Shown here: positions 55,167 through 64,000 of the stretch, in pieces
How positions within the stretch are numbered: the stretch's first letter is position 1
Layout: each line of letters begins with the position of its first letter
From: Sediminibacillus albus
Lineage (GTDB): Bacteria > Bacillota > Bacilli > Bacillales > Amphibacillaceae
DNA: 64,000 nt
Assembly (NCBI RefSeq): GCF_900101125.1
Contig: NZ_FNFL01000003.1
Coordinates: forward strand, 434,001 to 498,000
Direction of reading: 5' to 3'
Made by a program: the position numbers and the translations under genes
The notes under the pieces: model-generated
What the model was told of the DNA's origin: nothing
Databases searched by the model: none
Seen by the model: only the letters and a program-made list of their open reading frames with translations

Positions 55167-56315
55167 CTAGTAGTTGAGGTAAACCTCCTGGGCCGCTCTT
55201 GTTCCTCTGCCCAGTTCTATCTCCTTGCCAACTTTTTTCAAGCCAATTTCCATTGCACCGATGACTTGTAAAACATCGGCAGGGGAGCAATATCCCATAT
55301 GGCCAATCCGGAAAATTTCTCCTTTCATGTGTTGTTGACCTCCTGCAACAGATAGCCCGAACTCCTGCTTCACAACCTTTCGTAAGTCCTCTGCTTTGAA
55401 GTCCTCGGGCTTTATTGCTGTAACTGTTGGAGAAGCAGCTATTTCACTGGTCAGCAACGGCACCTTTAGTGCTCGAAACGCTTCCCTTGTCATTTCCATC
55501 ATCAATCGGTGTCTGGCATAGACATTTGCAAGGCCTTCTTCCTCAATTAATAGCAGCACTTGATCTAAGCCGAACAAAAGGGATAATCCTGGCGTAAATG
55601 GTGTGGAATCCTTTAATTGGTTATCCCGGTATTTTCTTAAATCCAAATAAAAGCGGGATTGTTGATTTGCTTCAATAACCTTCCAAGCCCGATTGCTGGC
55701 AGCGATGAACGTTAGCCCTGCCGGCAGCATCATTGCTTTTTGGGAACCGGTCACCAAAACGTCAATTCCCCATTCATCCATTTTTGTCTCCACTCCTCCA
55801 ACACAGGAAACGCCATCTACAACAAGGAGAGCATCTGAATGATTATGGACAGCTTCAGCAATTTCCTTTATTGGATTCAGGACTCCTGTAGATGTTTCGC
55901 AATAGGTTGTAAAGACCACCTTAATTTGTGGATGATCTTGCAAATATTGTTTGATGCTGTTTGGGTCAACTGCTTTTCCCCATTCCACATCATAGCGGTG
56001 GGCATTGATTTGATAAGCATCACAAATCTTAGTAAAACGGTCTCCGAAGGCGCCCGTGACTACAACAAGAACTTCGTCACCTGGCTGGACCGTGTTGACA
56101 ACTGCGGTTTCCAACCCGGAAGTACCGCTGCCTGTAATTACCAACACTTCTTGATCAGTGCCAAAGATAGGCCTTAATCTCGGCCTTATGGCATGTAATA
56201 ATTCCTTTGTTTCTCCTCCTCTATGCCCAATCATCGGTTGGGCCATCGCCCGCTGTACACTCGGCGGTATCGGTGTTGGTCCAGGTATTCTTAAAAGTTG
56301 CTGGTCTGGTAACAT
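55167..56315 (-). CDS. class V aminotransferase (alanine/serine-glyoxylate type)
   Basis: 382 residues from ATG 56315 (MLPDQQLL; GGAG 7 nt upstream; an ATG at 56321 is too close). PLP enzyme: pyridoxal Lys in VLVTGSQKAMMLPAGLTFIA, with GPTPIPPSVQRAMAQPMIGH at the start and VDGVSCVGGVETKMDEW. Its coupling to serA under one T-box suggests it supplies the transamination step of serine synthesis, or makes serine from glyoxylate/pyruvate partners; SerC is not otherwise in the window. Confidence 0.9.
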   Translation of the reverse strand: MLPDQQLLRIPGPTPIPPSVQRAMAQPMIGHRGGETKELLHAIRPRLRPIFGTDQEVLVITGSGTSGLETAVVNTVQPGDEVLVVVTGAFGDRFTKICDAYQINAHRYDVEWGKAVDPNSIKQYLQDHPQIKVVFTTYCETSTGVLNPIKEIAEAVHNHSDALLVVDGVSCVGGVETKMDEWGIDVLVTGSQKAMMLPAGLTFIAASNRAWKVIEANQQSRFYLDLRKYRDNQLKDSTPFTPGLSLLFGLDQVLLLIEEEGLANVYARHRLMMEMTREAFRALKVPLLTSEIAASPTVTAIKPEDFKAEDLRKVVKQEFGLSVAGGQQHMKGEIFRIGHMGYCSPADVLQVIGAMEIGLKKVGKEIELGRGTRAAQEVYLNY

Positions 56316-56370
56316 CTTCATTCTCCTCTCTTGTATAAGCACAGTATGGAAGCAAATAAATTTGCGTACT

Positions 56371-56640
56371 AAAAAAACTTTCCACCCCCTATTTGGTAAG
56401 GGGCGAAAAGTTATTATTTACGCGGTACCACCCTTTTTCGCTGTTGTGTATCCAATAACAGCCTTCATTGGCGCCATGCGTAACGTGCATGCAGCGGGCA
56501 ATCCTACTAAAGATTCAGCTTGCCTATTCCGAAGTGCTATCCAAATATAGACAACGCTGGTTTGCACCAACCACCAGCTCTCTAAAGGCTGCCGTATATT
56601 GAACCTGTCTTCATCACTATATTTATGTAAAGATTTGAAT
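56371..56640 (-). promoter_or_regulatory. T-box riboswitch (probably serine tRNA) of the aminotransferase-serA operon
   Basis: Minus-strand T-box sequence AGGGTGGTACCGCG (56421-56434), followed by a terminator ACTTTTCGCCCCTTACC..GGGGGTGGAAAGT with a T run (56371-56412). Upstream lie the stem I features (GCTGGTGGTTGGTGCAAACCAGC-like loop). AGC in GGATAGCACTTC is a plausible specifier, fitting serine; not proven by eye. Uncharged tRNA would keep the operon on. Confidence 0.9.
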
Positions 56641-56830
56641 TTTTATTTATCATAGCAGATTGAATATTATTGTCAATATATTTTGTCAATTTAAATTTGA
56701 AGCCTCAGAAGAGACCGCTTTCCATGAAAACGTTTCATCCATTGATATAAATAAGCGGACATTGAATTTTTATTGTTAAAAAAAATTATCATCACTTATT
56801 GCTTAATCACTCGAACGATGCTTGAAAGAA

Positions 56831-56864
56831 AAAGCACTTCTAAAGGTGGATGAAGAAGTGCTTT
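56831..56864 (-). terminator. terminator of the hsp20 gene
   Basis: AAAGCACTTCT (56831-56841) pairs with AGAAGTGCTTT (56854-56864); T run after it on the minus strand. Confidence 0.85.
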
Positions 56865-56871
56865 ATTAGTG

Positions 56872-57348
56872 TTAGTCAATATCGATATTATTGCTGCTTT
56901 TCACATCTTTTGGTCCTCTGATTTCTAATATTCCATTATTGTACTTGGCTTTTGTTTTTTGCTTACGGACATTATAAGGCAGTTGTACAATCCTCTCAAC
57001 GCCTTGGATTCTTCTTTCTCGGCGATAGTAGTTATTGACCTCATTCGATTCTTCTGTTTGTTGATCATCAATGACAGCTATTTTTATTTTGTCGCCCATA
57101 GGTTCAATTCTAATGTTCTCTTTTCTGACACCCGGGATATCTGCCTCGATTACCCACTCAGTTGCGGTTTCATAGAGATCGACAGCAATATGTGTTTTAT
57201 GAAACAATGGCTGCTGAAATAGTGTATCAATAGAACTTAGCAATCCATTATACGGTGCGTTTTTAAAAAAATCTTCCATTTGCTCCATCGGATTGGTTTT
57301 TCTGGATTGACGTATCTTTCCATGGTTTTGAGTCTTGTCGTCCTCCAT
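56872..57348 (-). CDS. Hsp20/alpha-crystallin family small heat-shock protein
   Basis: 158 residues. Alpha-crystallin domain from about 52 to 150 with WVIEADIPGVRKENIRIEPM, RRERRIQGVERIVQLPYNV and the G-I-L motif NGILEIRGPKD. Holdase chaperone. AAAGGGGA before ATG. Transcribed alone. Confidence 0.92.
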   Translation of the reverse strand: MEDDKTQNHGKIRQSRKTNPMEQMEDFFKNAPYNGLLSSIDTLFQQPLFHKTHIAVDLYETATEWVIEADIPGVRKENIRIEPMGDKIKIAVIDDQQTEESNEVNNYYRRERRIQGVERIVQLPYNVRKQKTKAKYNNGILEIRGPKDVKSSNNIDID

Positions 57349-57479
57349 TCAAATTCCCCTTTCACCTATAAATATATATTCTTCTGATAGGATATGGCGG
57401 AAACTGTTGAACGGTATGGACGAATGACCCGAACGGGCGGCTATCAAGCTGAAATCTTAAAATATCGAGCAAACAAAAA

Positions 57480-57523
57480 ATCCCTTTACTTTCGTTCCAC
57501 TTAAGGAAATAAAGTAAAGGGAT
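57480..57523 (-). terminator. terminator of the rpsF-ssb-rpsR operon
   Basis: ATCCCTTTACTTT (57480-57492) pairs with AAAGTAAAGGGAT (57511-57523), then T-rich sequence on the minus strand. Confidence 0.85.
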
Positions 57524-57529
57524 AATATA

Positions 57530-57775
<246 letters not shown>

Positions 57776-57814
57776 TTATTATGAATTTACAATGCTGTGA
57801 CGCTTTGCCAACTT

Positions 57815-58285
57815 TTAGAATGGTAAATCATCATCAGATATATCTATAGGTTCCCCGTTATTGCTGAACGGGTCCTCTTCGTTTTGTTTTGAAAAATCAT
57901 TGTTGTTTGATTGGTTCTGATTCGACTGGTATCCAGATGAACCTTGTCCTCCACCTTGGGATGATCCTTTGGTTTCAAGAAACTGGACAGTATCGGCCAC
58001 TACTTCAGTGACAAACACTCTTTTTCCATCCTGGCCTTCAAAGCTTCGTGTTTGCAGGCGTCCGTCCACACCAACTAGGCTGCCTTTATTCATAAAGTTA
58101 GCCAGGTTTTCAGCGGCACGTCTCCATACAACACAATTGATAAAATCGGCTTCTCTGTTTCCTTGTTGGTTAGAAAAAGGACGATTAACAGCTAATGTGA
58201 AATTAGCCACAGCTACTCCATTTGGTGTATAGCGTAAGTCTGGATCCTTCGTTAACCTGCCTACAAGTACGACACGATTTAACAT
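57815..58285 (-). CDS. ssb: single-stranded DNA-binding protein
   Basis: 156 residues: OB-fold ([52 protein letters not shown]), a Gly/Gln/Asn-rich linker and the acidic tip ISDDDLPF that recruits partners. Position between rpsF and rpsR is the SsbA arrangement. Confidence 0.97.
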   Translation of the reverse strand: MLNRVVLVGRLTKDPDLRYTPNGVAVANFTLAVNRPFSNQQGNREADFINCVVWRRAAENLANFMNKGSLVGVDGRLQTRSFEGQDGKRVFVTEVVADTVQFLETKGSSQGGGQGSSGYQSNQNQSNNNDFSKQNEEDPFSNNGEPIDISDDDLPF

Positions 58286-58297
58286 CAGAACCTCTCC

Positions 58298-58588
58298 TTA
58301 TTGGTCGTCTTCGCGAATTGCCATGTGACGAATAATGTCATCAGAGTACTTCGCTTGACGATCGAATTCATTAATGGCGGTTTCATCGCCTTTAAAGTTA
58401 ATTAGTACATAGTAGCCATCACGATACTCGTTGATTTCATATGCAAGGCGTTTTTTGCCTTTTTCATCAACTTTTTCGATTTCCGCTCCATTATCAGTAA
58501 GGATTTTGTTAAAACGCTCAATTAAAGCTGTTTGAGCTTCCTCTTCAATGTCTGGGCGGACGATGTACATGATTTCATAATTTCTCAT
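58298..58588 (-). CDS. rpsF: 30S ribosomal protein S6
   Basis: 96 residues, [40 protein letters not shown]. First gene of the operon; AAAGGAGGTG upstream. Confidence 0.98.
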   Translation of the reverse strand: MRNYEIMYIVRPDIEEEAQTALIERFNKILTDNGAEIEKVDEKGKKRLAYEINEYRDGYYVLINFKGDETAINEFDRQAKYSDDIIRHMAIREDDQ

Positions 58589-58616
58589 CCGTTTGCACCT
58601 CCTTTTGGACTTAGCG

Positions 58617-58637
58617 GTTCCTTTTTATTAAAGGAAC
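58617..58637 (-). promoter_or_regulatory. candidate S6:S18 autoregulatory leader hairpin
   Basis: On the minus strand GTTCCTTT, loop AATAA, AAAGGAAC followed at once by CGC (CCG within AACCGCT). Known rpsF leaders bind the S6:S18 complex through a hairpin with an exposed CCG that mimics 16S rRNA. It lies ~30 nt upstream of rpsF. Confidence 0.45.
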
Positions 58638-58766
58638 AAGGAGTAATCGTTAATTACTCACAATGTTGAATTATACCAAAGTTGATAGGAATACGCAAGT
58701 GCCCGCTGCTATACGTCCTTTTTTTATACAGGCATCTCAACGACTTGTTTACGGAAAGATCTTTCC

Positions 58767-59867
58767 TTACACATTAAAGCGGAAATGGATAACATCTCCG
58801 TCTTTCACCAAATAGTCTTTTCCTTCTAATCGTACTTTTCCTTTTTCTTTTGCCGCATTCATCGTTCCTGCCTCTGTTAAATCATCATAAGAAACGGTTT
58901 CCGCCCTGATGAAGCCTCTTTCAAAGTCAGTGTGAATAATACCTGCTGCCTGCGGAGCTTTGATTCCCTTTCGAAAGGTCCAGGCTCTTACTTCCTGTTC
59001 ACCAGCTGTGAAATAGGTAGCTAACCCTAATAGCTGGTAGGTTGCTTTGATTAATTGGTCTAAACCTGATTCCTTGATGCCCAGCTCTTCAAGGAACATT
59101 TCCTTTTCTTCGCCTTCCAATTCAGCAATCTCCGATTCTACTTTTGCACTGATTACGATAACCTCTGCATTTTCCGTTGCTGCAAATTCACGGACAAGCT
59201 TCACGTTTAGGTTATTGTCTGCTTCTAATAACTCGTCTTCGCCGACATTAGCCACATAAAGAATTGGTTTGCTAGTCAATAAGTGAAGACCTTTGACTAC
59301 CTTCTGTTGTTCCTCTGTAAATTCAACCGCTCTAGCCGGCTTCTCTTCTTCCAGTCCATCCTTTAGTTTGCTAAGTACTTCTTGCTCGGCCACAGCCTCT
59401 TTATCCTTCTGCCTTGCCATCTTCTCTACACGTAGCAGCCGTTTACTAACCGTTTCCAAGTCCGCCAATATTAATTCCAGGTTAATGGTTTCAATATCGG
59501 AAATCGGATCTACTGTCCCGGAAACATGCGTAATGTTTTCGTCTTCAAAGCAACGCACCACATGGCAAATAGCGTCTACCTGGCGGATATGCGACAAAAA
59601 TTGGTTGCCGAGCCCTTCGCCTTTGCTTGCGCCTTTCACAATTCCTGCTATATCTGTGAATTCAAATGCTGTCGGAATTGTCTTTTTCGGTTTCACCAGC
59701 TCGGTTAGCTTGCCTAGCCGGTAGTCTGGAACTTCTACTATCCCAACGTTTGGATCTATTGTACAAAATGGGTAATTTGCCGATTCAGCGCCAGCTTGGG
59801 TAATTGCATTAAATAATGTAGATTTCCCAACGTTTGGCAGACCGACAATTCCTGCTGTTAATGCCAT
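58767..59867 (-). CDS. ychF: ribosome-binding ATPase YchF
   Basis: 366 residues from ATG 59867 (MALTAGIVGL; the GTG at 59879 abuts the ribosome site). Obg-type P-loop GLPNVGKSTLFNAITQ, G3 DIAG, NYPFCTIDPN, the altered specificity loop typical of ATP-binding YchF, helical insert and C-terminal TGS domain (AGIIHTDFERGFIRAETVSY). B. subtilis yyaF. Confidence 0.97.
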   Translation of the reverse strand: MALTAGIVGLPNVGKSTLFNAITQAGAESANYPFCTIDPNVGIVEVPDYRLGKLTELVKPKKTIPTAFEFTDIAGIVKGASKGEGLGNQFLSHIRQVDAICHVVRCFEDENITHVSGTVDPISDIETINLELILADLETVSKRLLRVEKMARQKDKEAVAEQEVLSKLKDGLEEEKPARAVEFTEEQQKVVKGLHLLTSKPILYVANVGEDELLEADNNLNVKLVREFAATENAEVIVISAKVESEIAELEGEEKEMFLEELGIKESGLDQLIKATYQLLGLATYFTAGEQEVRAWTFRKGIKAPQAAGIIHTDFERGFIRAETVSYDDLTEAGTMNAAKEKGKVRLEGKDYLVKDGDVIHFRFNV

Positions 59868-60115
59868 AAAAACTTCCACTCCTTAAGGATACCGCTCATA
59901 TGAACGTTTCAGTCATACCAATTATAGATACACTTTCTTAAAATGACAAGTTATCAAAATAGAAAAACAAGGGGTTCTTCTTCCCTTGTTTTTCTATTCT
60001 TTTCATCAGTATCTAACATTTCAATGGTAGGCTTTCCTGGATTCCTGCATTTTCGTCTGAATAATAAATTTTAATGTTTCACGTGAAACTTTCTGTAACG
60101 GATGCTGCTAATTCT

Positions 60116-60316
60116 TTATTCTTCTTCAGCTTTGACCAGTACTTTTTTCATCTTACTGTTGAATTTCTTTCTGGGAATTAACACACTATGGCCGCAGCCT
60201 TCACATTTTATCCGGATATCCATCCCCATCCGGATAATCTTCCAGCGATTCTCCCCACAAGGATGGGGCTTCTTCATTTGTACAACATCGTTTAATTGGT
60301 ATTCTTTTTCCTGCAT
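60116..60316 (-). CDS. yyzM: DUF951 small protein (YyzM)
   Basis: 66 residues from ATG 60316 (MQEKEYQLND; GAGGGGA upstream). VVQMKKPHPCGENRWKIIRM and GMDIRIKCEGCGHSVLIPRK with a C..CxxC metal-binding set. Function unknown. Overlaps the mscS terminal region; upstream of ychF as in Bacillus. Confidence 0.92.
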   Translation of the reverse strand: MQEKEYQLNDVVQMKKPHPCGENRWKIIRMGMDIRIKCEGCGHSVLIPRKKFNSKMKKVLVKAEEE

Positions 60317-60320
60317 AAAC

Positions 60321-61217
60321 TCAGTCCCCTCTTTCCCCTTGGTTGCTATTGGCCTTCGCATTATCTCTGGAATACATAACAAGCCGCGGCAGCGGAATGT
60401 CTATTCCATGCTGATCAAGCCTTCCTTTAATTTCTTTTCTCAATGCCCGGGCTATTGCCCAATGCTCCATCGGATGGACTTCGGCAATTACCCGCAGAAC
60501 CACATGGGAGGTCTCAAGCATCTGTACTCCCAATAATTCCGGGATATCGACCATTTCCTCGTATCTAACCGGAAGCTCAGGCAGCAGTGACTCAATGATT
60601 CTCTCTGCATTCGCAATATCTGCTTCATAAGGAATATTCACATCCACTACCGCAATGCTGTTATGGATCGAATAGTTGGTCACCTGGTTGATGCTTCCAT
60701 TTGGGATGATATTTAATTCTCCCGTCCAGCTTAGGACTTTTGTTGTCCGTAATCCGATTTCCTCCACCATTCCTTCTACACCAGAAGTTTGGATATAATC
60801 CCCCACAGAGAATTGATCTTCAAAAATGATGAAGAAACCGGTAATTACATCTCTGACAAGGTTTTGGGTGCCAAAGCCTATGGCCAATCCTGCTACACCG
60901 GCCCCTGCAAGCAATGCTCCAATCGGAATCGTCAATACGTCCAAAATCATCATAAAAGCAGTGAAGTAAACGACGTAAGTAAGTGTATTTTGGACAAGTT
61001 TCTTTAGTGTATTTTCTCTTCTTTCACTTATTCTGAATGGACCGTGGTCTCTCTTGCTGAATATCCTGCTAATTAAGGAGGTCCCTATTTTGATGATAAT
61101 TCCGGACAGGGCTACTATCAGTAAAATCCTCAATGCTCCCTCGCCCAGCGTTATCCATAGCTCCGGGCCTGCCAGCCTCTCCATTAATGCAGCCCACTGT
61201 TGTTTTATTTGTTCCAT
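60321..61217 (-). CDS. mechanosensitive ion channel, MscS family
   Basis: 298 residues from ATG 61217 (MEQIKQQWAA; GGGGGA upstream). Three membrane helices, the pore helix with LLAGAGVAGLAIGFGTQNLV (TM3 Gly/Ala pattern) followed by the beta domain FEDQFSVGDYIQTSGVEGMV. Releases osmolytes on hypo-osmotic shock. The B. subtilis locus has a related gene at the same place. Confidence 0.95.
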   Translation of the reverse strand: MEQIKQQWAALMERLAGPELWITLGEGALRILLIVALSGIIIKIGTSLISRIFSKRDHGPFRISERRENTLKKLVQNTLTYVVYFTAFMMILDVLTIPIGALLAGAGVAGLAIGFGTQNLVRDVITGFFIIFEDQFSVGDYIQTSGVEGMVEEIGLRTTKVLSWTGELNIIPNGSINQVTNYSIHNSIAVVDVNIPYEADIANAERIIESLLPELPVRYEEMVDIPELLGVQMLETSHVVLRVIAEVHPMEHWAIARALRKEIKGRLDQHGIDIPLPRLVMYSRDNAKANSNQGERGD

Positions 61218-61258
61218 ATGTCCCCCAAAATATAAGGTATAAATTATTTTACCACTTT

Positions 61259-62293
61259 TCAATCGATTTTGTACCTATTGACGATTGGATAAAGAATAAT
61301 ACAGGAAAGAACATAGAGATTTAAAACACCGTAGAGTGGGTATAGATATTCTATCAAGGTAGAAAAACCTATTTTAGTCAGCGGAACCATCAACAATACA
61401 GTTACAATTGCCAGTGTCCATAACGGGTAGTCCAGCTTGTCCTTGACCCTGGTTACCAAACCAAGAGTCCCTGAGACAGCTGTTGTAAAAATGGCGAGCC
61501 AAAGTAACACAGAAATGAATAAGAACATCATGTAAGGATAATGTCTTAGTATGGCAAACAACGGTATTTCATATAAAAGTACTTCATCAGAAATTTGGAC
61601 AAGGCTGTTGTTGTAAATATATGAAATGATGCCTAGGATCAATCCACTGCCCAGGCTGGCGATCCATATCTCCCCCTTGCCCTTCATTTCGTTTCCAACC
61701 GCGCCAAGCACGGCAATCAGGGGAAGGATATTTAACGCTGTAAATGGAAAGGCTGCTGTCCAATTTCTTTGTTTTGCTAAATCAGGAAAAAAAGATAGAT
61801 GCTGTTGTAAAGAAAAGAAAATCAAAATAGCTAAAAGGCCTGTAATTAATAAAGGGAGAATGAAACTATTAAGGGAAAGTACCCCTTTAATATCCCATTT
61901 GAACACAAGGATAAGGGGAATTACTATTGCGAGTATGCCCCACCAGTTCGGAAAACTAAAGGCATGCCAGGTAGCGCCGCTTCCTGCCAGCATAATGACA
62001 GTGGTAGAAAACAAATACACGATGATCATTCCATCATATAGGATGGTCAGTTTCTTTCCAACAATTGAGCGCAATACTGGCAAGTAATGAGTCGATTGGT
62101 TATCATAGCTGATTTGCAAAATGACAAAGCAGCTTAATGAAAACAGTATGGTGAACAACAGGATAGCCAGTCCACTTTCATTGCCGAAAAACTGCCAGAG
62201 CTCCCGGCCTGAAGCATAGCCGGCGCCAATCATTGTTCCTACTATTAAAAACATCCATTTTAAACCTGATTTCCACATCCTATTTTCTGCCAC
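61259..62293 (-). CDS. YkvI-like membrane transporter
   Basis: 344 residues, about ten membrane helices. WMFLIVGTMIGAGYASGREL, with the G-[AT]-G-[FY]-A-S-G-[RQ]-E motif, is the signature of YkvI/DUF1538-like members of the LeuT-fold superfamily. Substrate unknown. GTG start at 62293 with GGGTG upstream; ATG 62278 (MWKSGLK) is an alternative. Confidence 0.85.
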   Translation of the reverse strand: MAENRMWKSGLKWMFLIVGTMIGAGYASGRELWQFFGNESGLAILLFTILFSLSCFVILQISYDNQSTHYLPVLRSIVGKKLTILYDGMIIVYLFSTTVIMLAGSGATWHAFSFPNWWGILAIVIPLILVFKWDIKGVLSLNSFILPLLITGLLAILIFFSLQQHLSFFPDLAKQRNWTAAFPFTALNILPLIAVLGAVGNEMKGKGEIWIASLGSGLILGIISYIYNNSLVQISDEVLLYEIPLFAILRHYPYMMFLFISVLLWLAIFTTAVSGTLGLVTRVKDKLDYPLWTLAIVTVLLMVPLTKIGFSTLIEYLYPLYGVLNLYVLSCIILYPIVNRYKID

Positions 62294-62417
62294 CTTCTCT
62301 TCACCCTTTGAATTTTATTCTCCAGGTTTTATCAGAACTTTTAGCAACCCTTGTACACAGGTATAAAAGTATGAAAAATCCGTATACTAATACCAATATG
62401 TTTCTGGAGGAACAGCT

Positions 62418-63008
62418 ATGAATCTAAAAAAAAGAATTTCCGTTAAAAAGGAAGGCCGGTTCCATTTTGAAGATGCTTCTTTTAAGCAGAATATGCGCCA
62501 ATCCCTGGCTGAATTACTGCCAGAACACGCCCCTGAAATAGTCGTTGTCTGTATCGGCACCGATCGCTCAACAGGGGATTCATTAGGTCCGTTAACAGGC
62601 ACTCTGCTAAACGAGAAAGTGAATCACATGATTTCGGTTTACGGCACTTTGGCAGACCCAATTCATGCAGTCAATTTGGAAGAAAAATTGCAGATGATAG
62701 AAACCAAGCACCCGGGGGCTTTTATCATTGCAATTGACGCGTGTCTGGGCAGAATCGACTCGATTGGGTCTATCATCCTGTCACCAGGTCCATTAAAGCC
62801 TGGAGCAGCACTTAAAAAGCCATTACCGGATGTCGGAGACATTCACCTCACTGGAGTAGTGAATATCAGCGGCTACATGGAGTTTCTCGTTCTGCAGAAT
62901 ACCCGGCTTAACATTGTCATGCAAATGGCTCGCAGAATCACAGAATCGCTTCACCAGCTGGATCTCGAATTAACAAAAAGAAAACCCCTCCCCTTTCAGG
63001 TCAAGTAG
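62418..63008 (+). CDS. yyaC: spore protein YyaC (GPR-like, DUF1256)
   Basis: 196 residues. EIVVVCIGTDRSTGDSLGPL, then YGTLADPIHAVNLEEKL and AIDACLGRIDSIGSI: the fold and motifs of spore germination protease relatives. Conserved in endospore formers and found next to parB/spo0J. CTGGAGG before ATG. Only gene here read towards the origin. Confidence 0.93.
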   Translation: MNLKKRISVKKEGRFHFEDASFKQNMRQSLAELLPEHAPEIVVVCIGTDRSTGDSLGPLTGTLLNEKVNHMISVYGTLADPIHAVNLEEKLQMIETKHPGAFIIAIDACLGRIDSIGSIILSPGPLKPGAALKKPLPDVGDIHLTGVVNISGYMEFLVLQNTRLNIVMQMARRITESLHQLDLELTKRKPLPFQVK

Positions 63009-63090
63009 CTTTGTCCATAGAATGGGCACAAAAAAAGAGCCGAGCCGAGGCCACTCTGAAAAACTGAATCTCTAGGATAGGTAGAATTTA

Positions 63091-63450
63091 AAAAAAGCGG
63101 GCTGTGTGGATTTTAATTTCCATACAGACCGCTTTTTGTCTAACTTCAATCCCCTCATTATTTCACATTTGCCTTTTAAATCGCCATTGCGCCTTGAATA
63201 CGCATGCCTTCGAAAGCTCGAGGATGACAACCTCCTACCTGTGTCTATGTAACATCACTCTTTTAGATCGGCCTTTGTTGATTCCACGATGAGCGATCGG
63301 TAGTGACGCCTGCGGGAATAATACGAGCCGAAAATCCAATCGGTCAAGCGATTGGTGGCATCAACAACAAACTTTAACAGCACCGTTACATTAAAAAGGA
63401 CATTTTCAGTGACTTCAAAGAGACCGTTTCTCTTTTTAGTAGTATTATTT
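63091..63450. repeat. dispersed intergenic repeat of the second type, copy D2
   Basis: Opens with the hairpin AAAGCGGGCTGTGTGGA..TTCCATACAGACCGCTTT (63093-63136) and repeats the order of D1 (GCGATCGGTAGTGACGCCTG, GCGGGAATAATACGAGCC, CATTTTCAGTGACTTC). It lacks an internal ~70 nt of D1. Confidence 0.85.
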
Positions 63451-63456
63451 ATCTTC

Positions 63457-64000
63457 TTATACGATTAATCCATAAATATAATAGATGATACCCACAGTAA
63501 CTAAAGCTGGCAGCAAATTGGCAACTCGAATATTTATCAATTTCAACAAATTCAACCCAATAGCGACAATTAGCAAGCCCCCTGTTGCTGTCATTTCTAC
63601 AATAAATCCATCCAAAAACGCTTGAGGTATCCAGCGATCTATCTGGGTTGACAGTAGTGCAATCCCGCCTTCATACAACACAACTGGAATGACAGAAAAA
63701 ATCACACCGATTCCCATCGTAGTCGTTAACACCAGTGCGACAAAACCATCAATAAATGCCTTGGTTATGAGCACCTCATGATCTCCGCGCAATCCGCTGT
63801 CAAGTCCGCCAATAACGGCCATAGCACCAATCACGAAAACCAGAGAAGCGGTAATAAACCCCTGGGCGACACTTGTTTCTCCTTTTGTTGTAAATTTACT
63901 TTCTATCCAGTAACCAAAATTGTTCAGCTTTTCTTCTAAGTGAGCAGCTTCTCCTATAATGGCACCTGTTAACAAGCTTAATAATACGATAACAATATTT
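63457..64000 (-). CDS. DUF554 membrane protein, N-terminus outside the window
   Basis: The open frame runs from the stop at 63457 past the window end (…NIVIVLLSLLTGAIIGEAAH). At least five hydrophobic segments; GFITASLVFVIGAMAVIGGL and EMTATGGLLIVAIGLNLLKL are typical of DUF554 (YdfK/YqgA-like). Function unknown. The first ~50 residues are missing. Confidence 0.88.
   Translation of the reverse strand, partial: NIVIVLLSLLTGAIIGEAAHLEEKLNNFGYWIESKFTTKGETSVAQGFITASLVFVIGAMAVIGGLDSGLRGDHEVLITKAFIDGFVALVLTTTMGIGVIFSVIPVVLYEGGIALLSTQIDRWIPQAFLDGFIVEMTATGGLLIVAIGLNLLKLINIRVANLLPALVTVGIIYYIYGLIV

Overview
This window is low-GC Firmicute (Bacillaceae) DNA from the left replichore close to oriC. The right half (about 29.1-64 kb) follows the Bacillus order counter-clockwise of the origin: yyaC, an mscS-type channel, yyzM, ychF, rpsF-ssb-rpsR, yybS-gdpP-rplI-dnaC-purA, walRKHIJ-htrA and rlmH, mostly on the minus strand and so co-directional with a fork coming from the right. 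A spore gene (yyaC) points to an endospore former of the Virgibacillus/Oceanobacillus/Gracilibacillus type. Local additions are a T-box controlled aminotransferase-serA operon, a small Hsp20, a ROK sugar-kinase/manA/ROK-repressor group, a DnaA-box cluster at 35.04-35.23 kb, and two families of dispersed 0.4-0.7 kb intergenic repeats.

The left half (1-29.1 kb) is accessory DNA attached to the 3' end of rlmH, the site used by staphylococcal SCC elements. The end of rlmH (29138-29156) is echoed, in the same orientation, at 22771-22789 and 9177-9195, which divides the region into at least two tandem cassettes. No ccr recombinase lies in the window. The rlmH-proximal cassette (22.8-29.1 kb) carries a Septu-like ATPase/HNH pair (ptuA-ptuB), a fragment of a HExxH protease gene, and an unrecognised two-gene operon: a nuclease-like protein plus a helical solenoid protein. 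That operon is my best candidate for an undescribed defence system.

The second cassette (9.2-22.8 kb) is a graveyard next to a signalling island. The graveyard (17.4-21.9 kb) holds a frameshifted Kiwa pair (kwaA, kwaB), a decayed third gene, a CBASS cyclase front fused to the tail of a type I restriction HsdR and broken by a 4-bp duplication, and a frameshifted GNAT gene. The signalling island has a complete agr system in the order C-B-D-A. Its predicted pheromone ring is Ser-Phe-Trp-Phe-Ala. Facing it is an operon for a hydrophobic peptide, a SpoIIM/DUF95 protein, a stand-alone LytTR regulator, a dedicated YidC insertase and a tubby-like protein. An ABC exporter/immunity pair and a TM2-like protein lie on the other side of the peptide gene.

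Farther left (1-9 kb) are a Lit-like metalloprotease gene (frameshifted near its start), an ABC transporter with a degenerate-ATPase/LytTR regulator, a palindrome-rich non-coding stretch, a MOBV plasmid oriT with a truncated mob/pre relaxase, and a SigM-like ECF sigma/anti-sigma pair with an evident autoregulatory promoter.

The many frameshifts fall only in accessory genes. All long housekeeping ORFs are intact, so decay is more likely than poor sequence quality.
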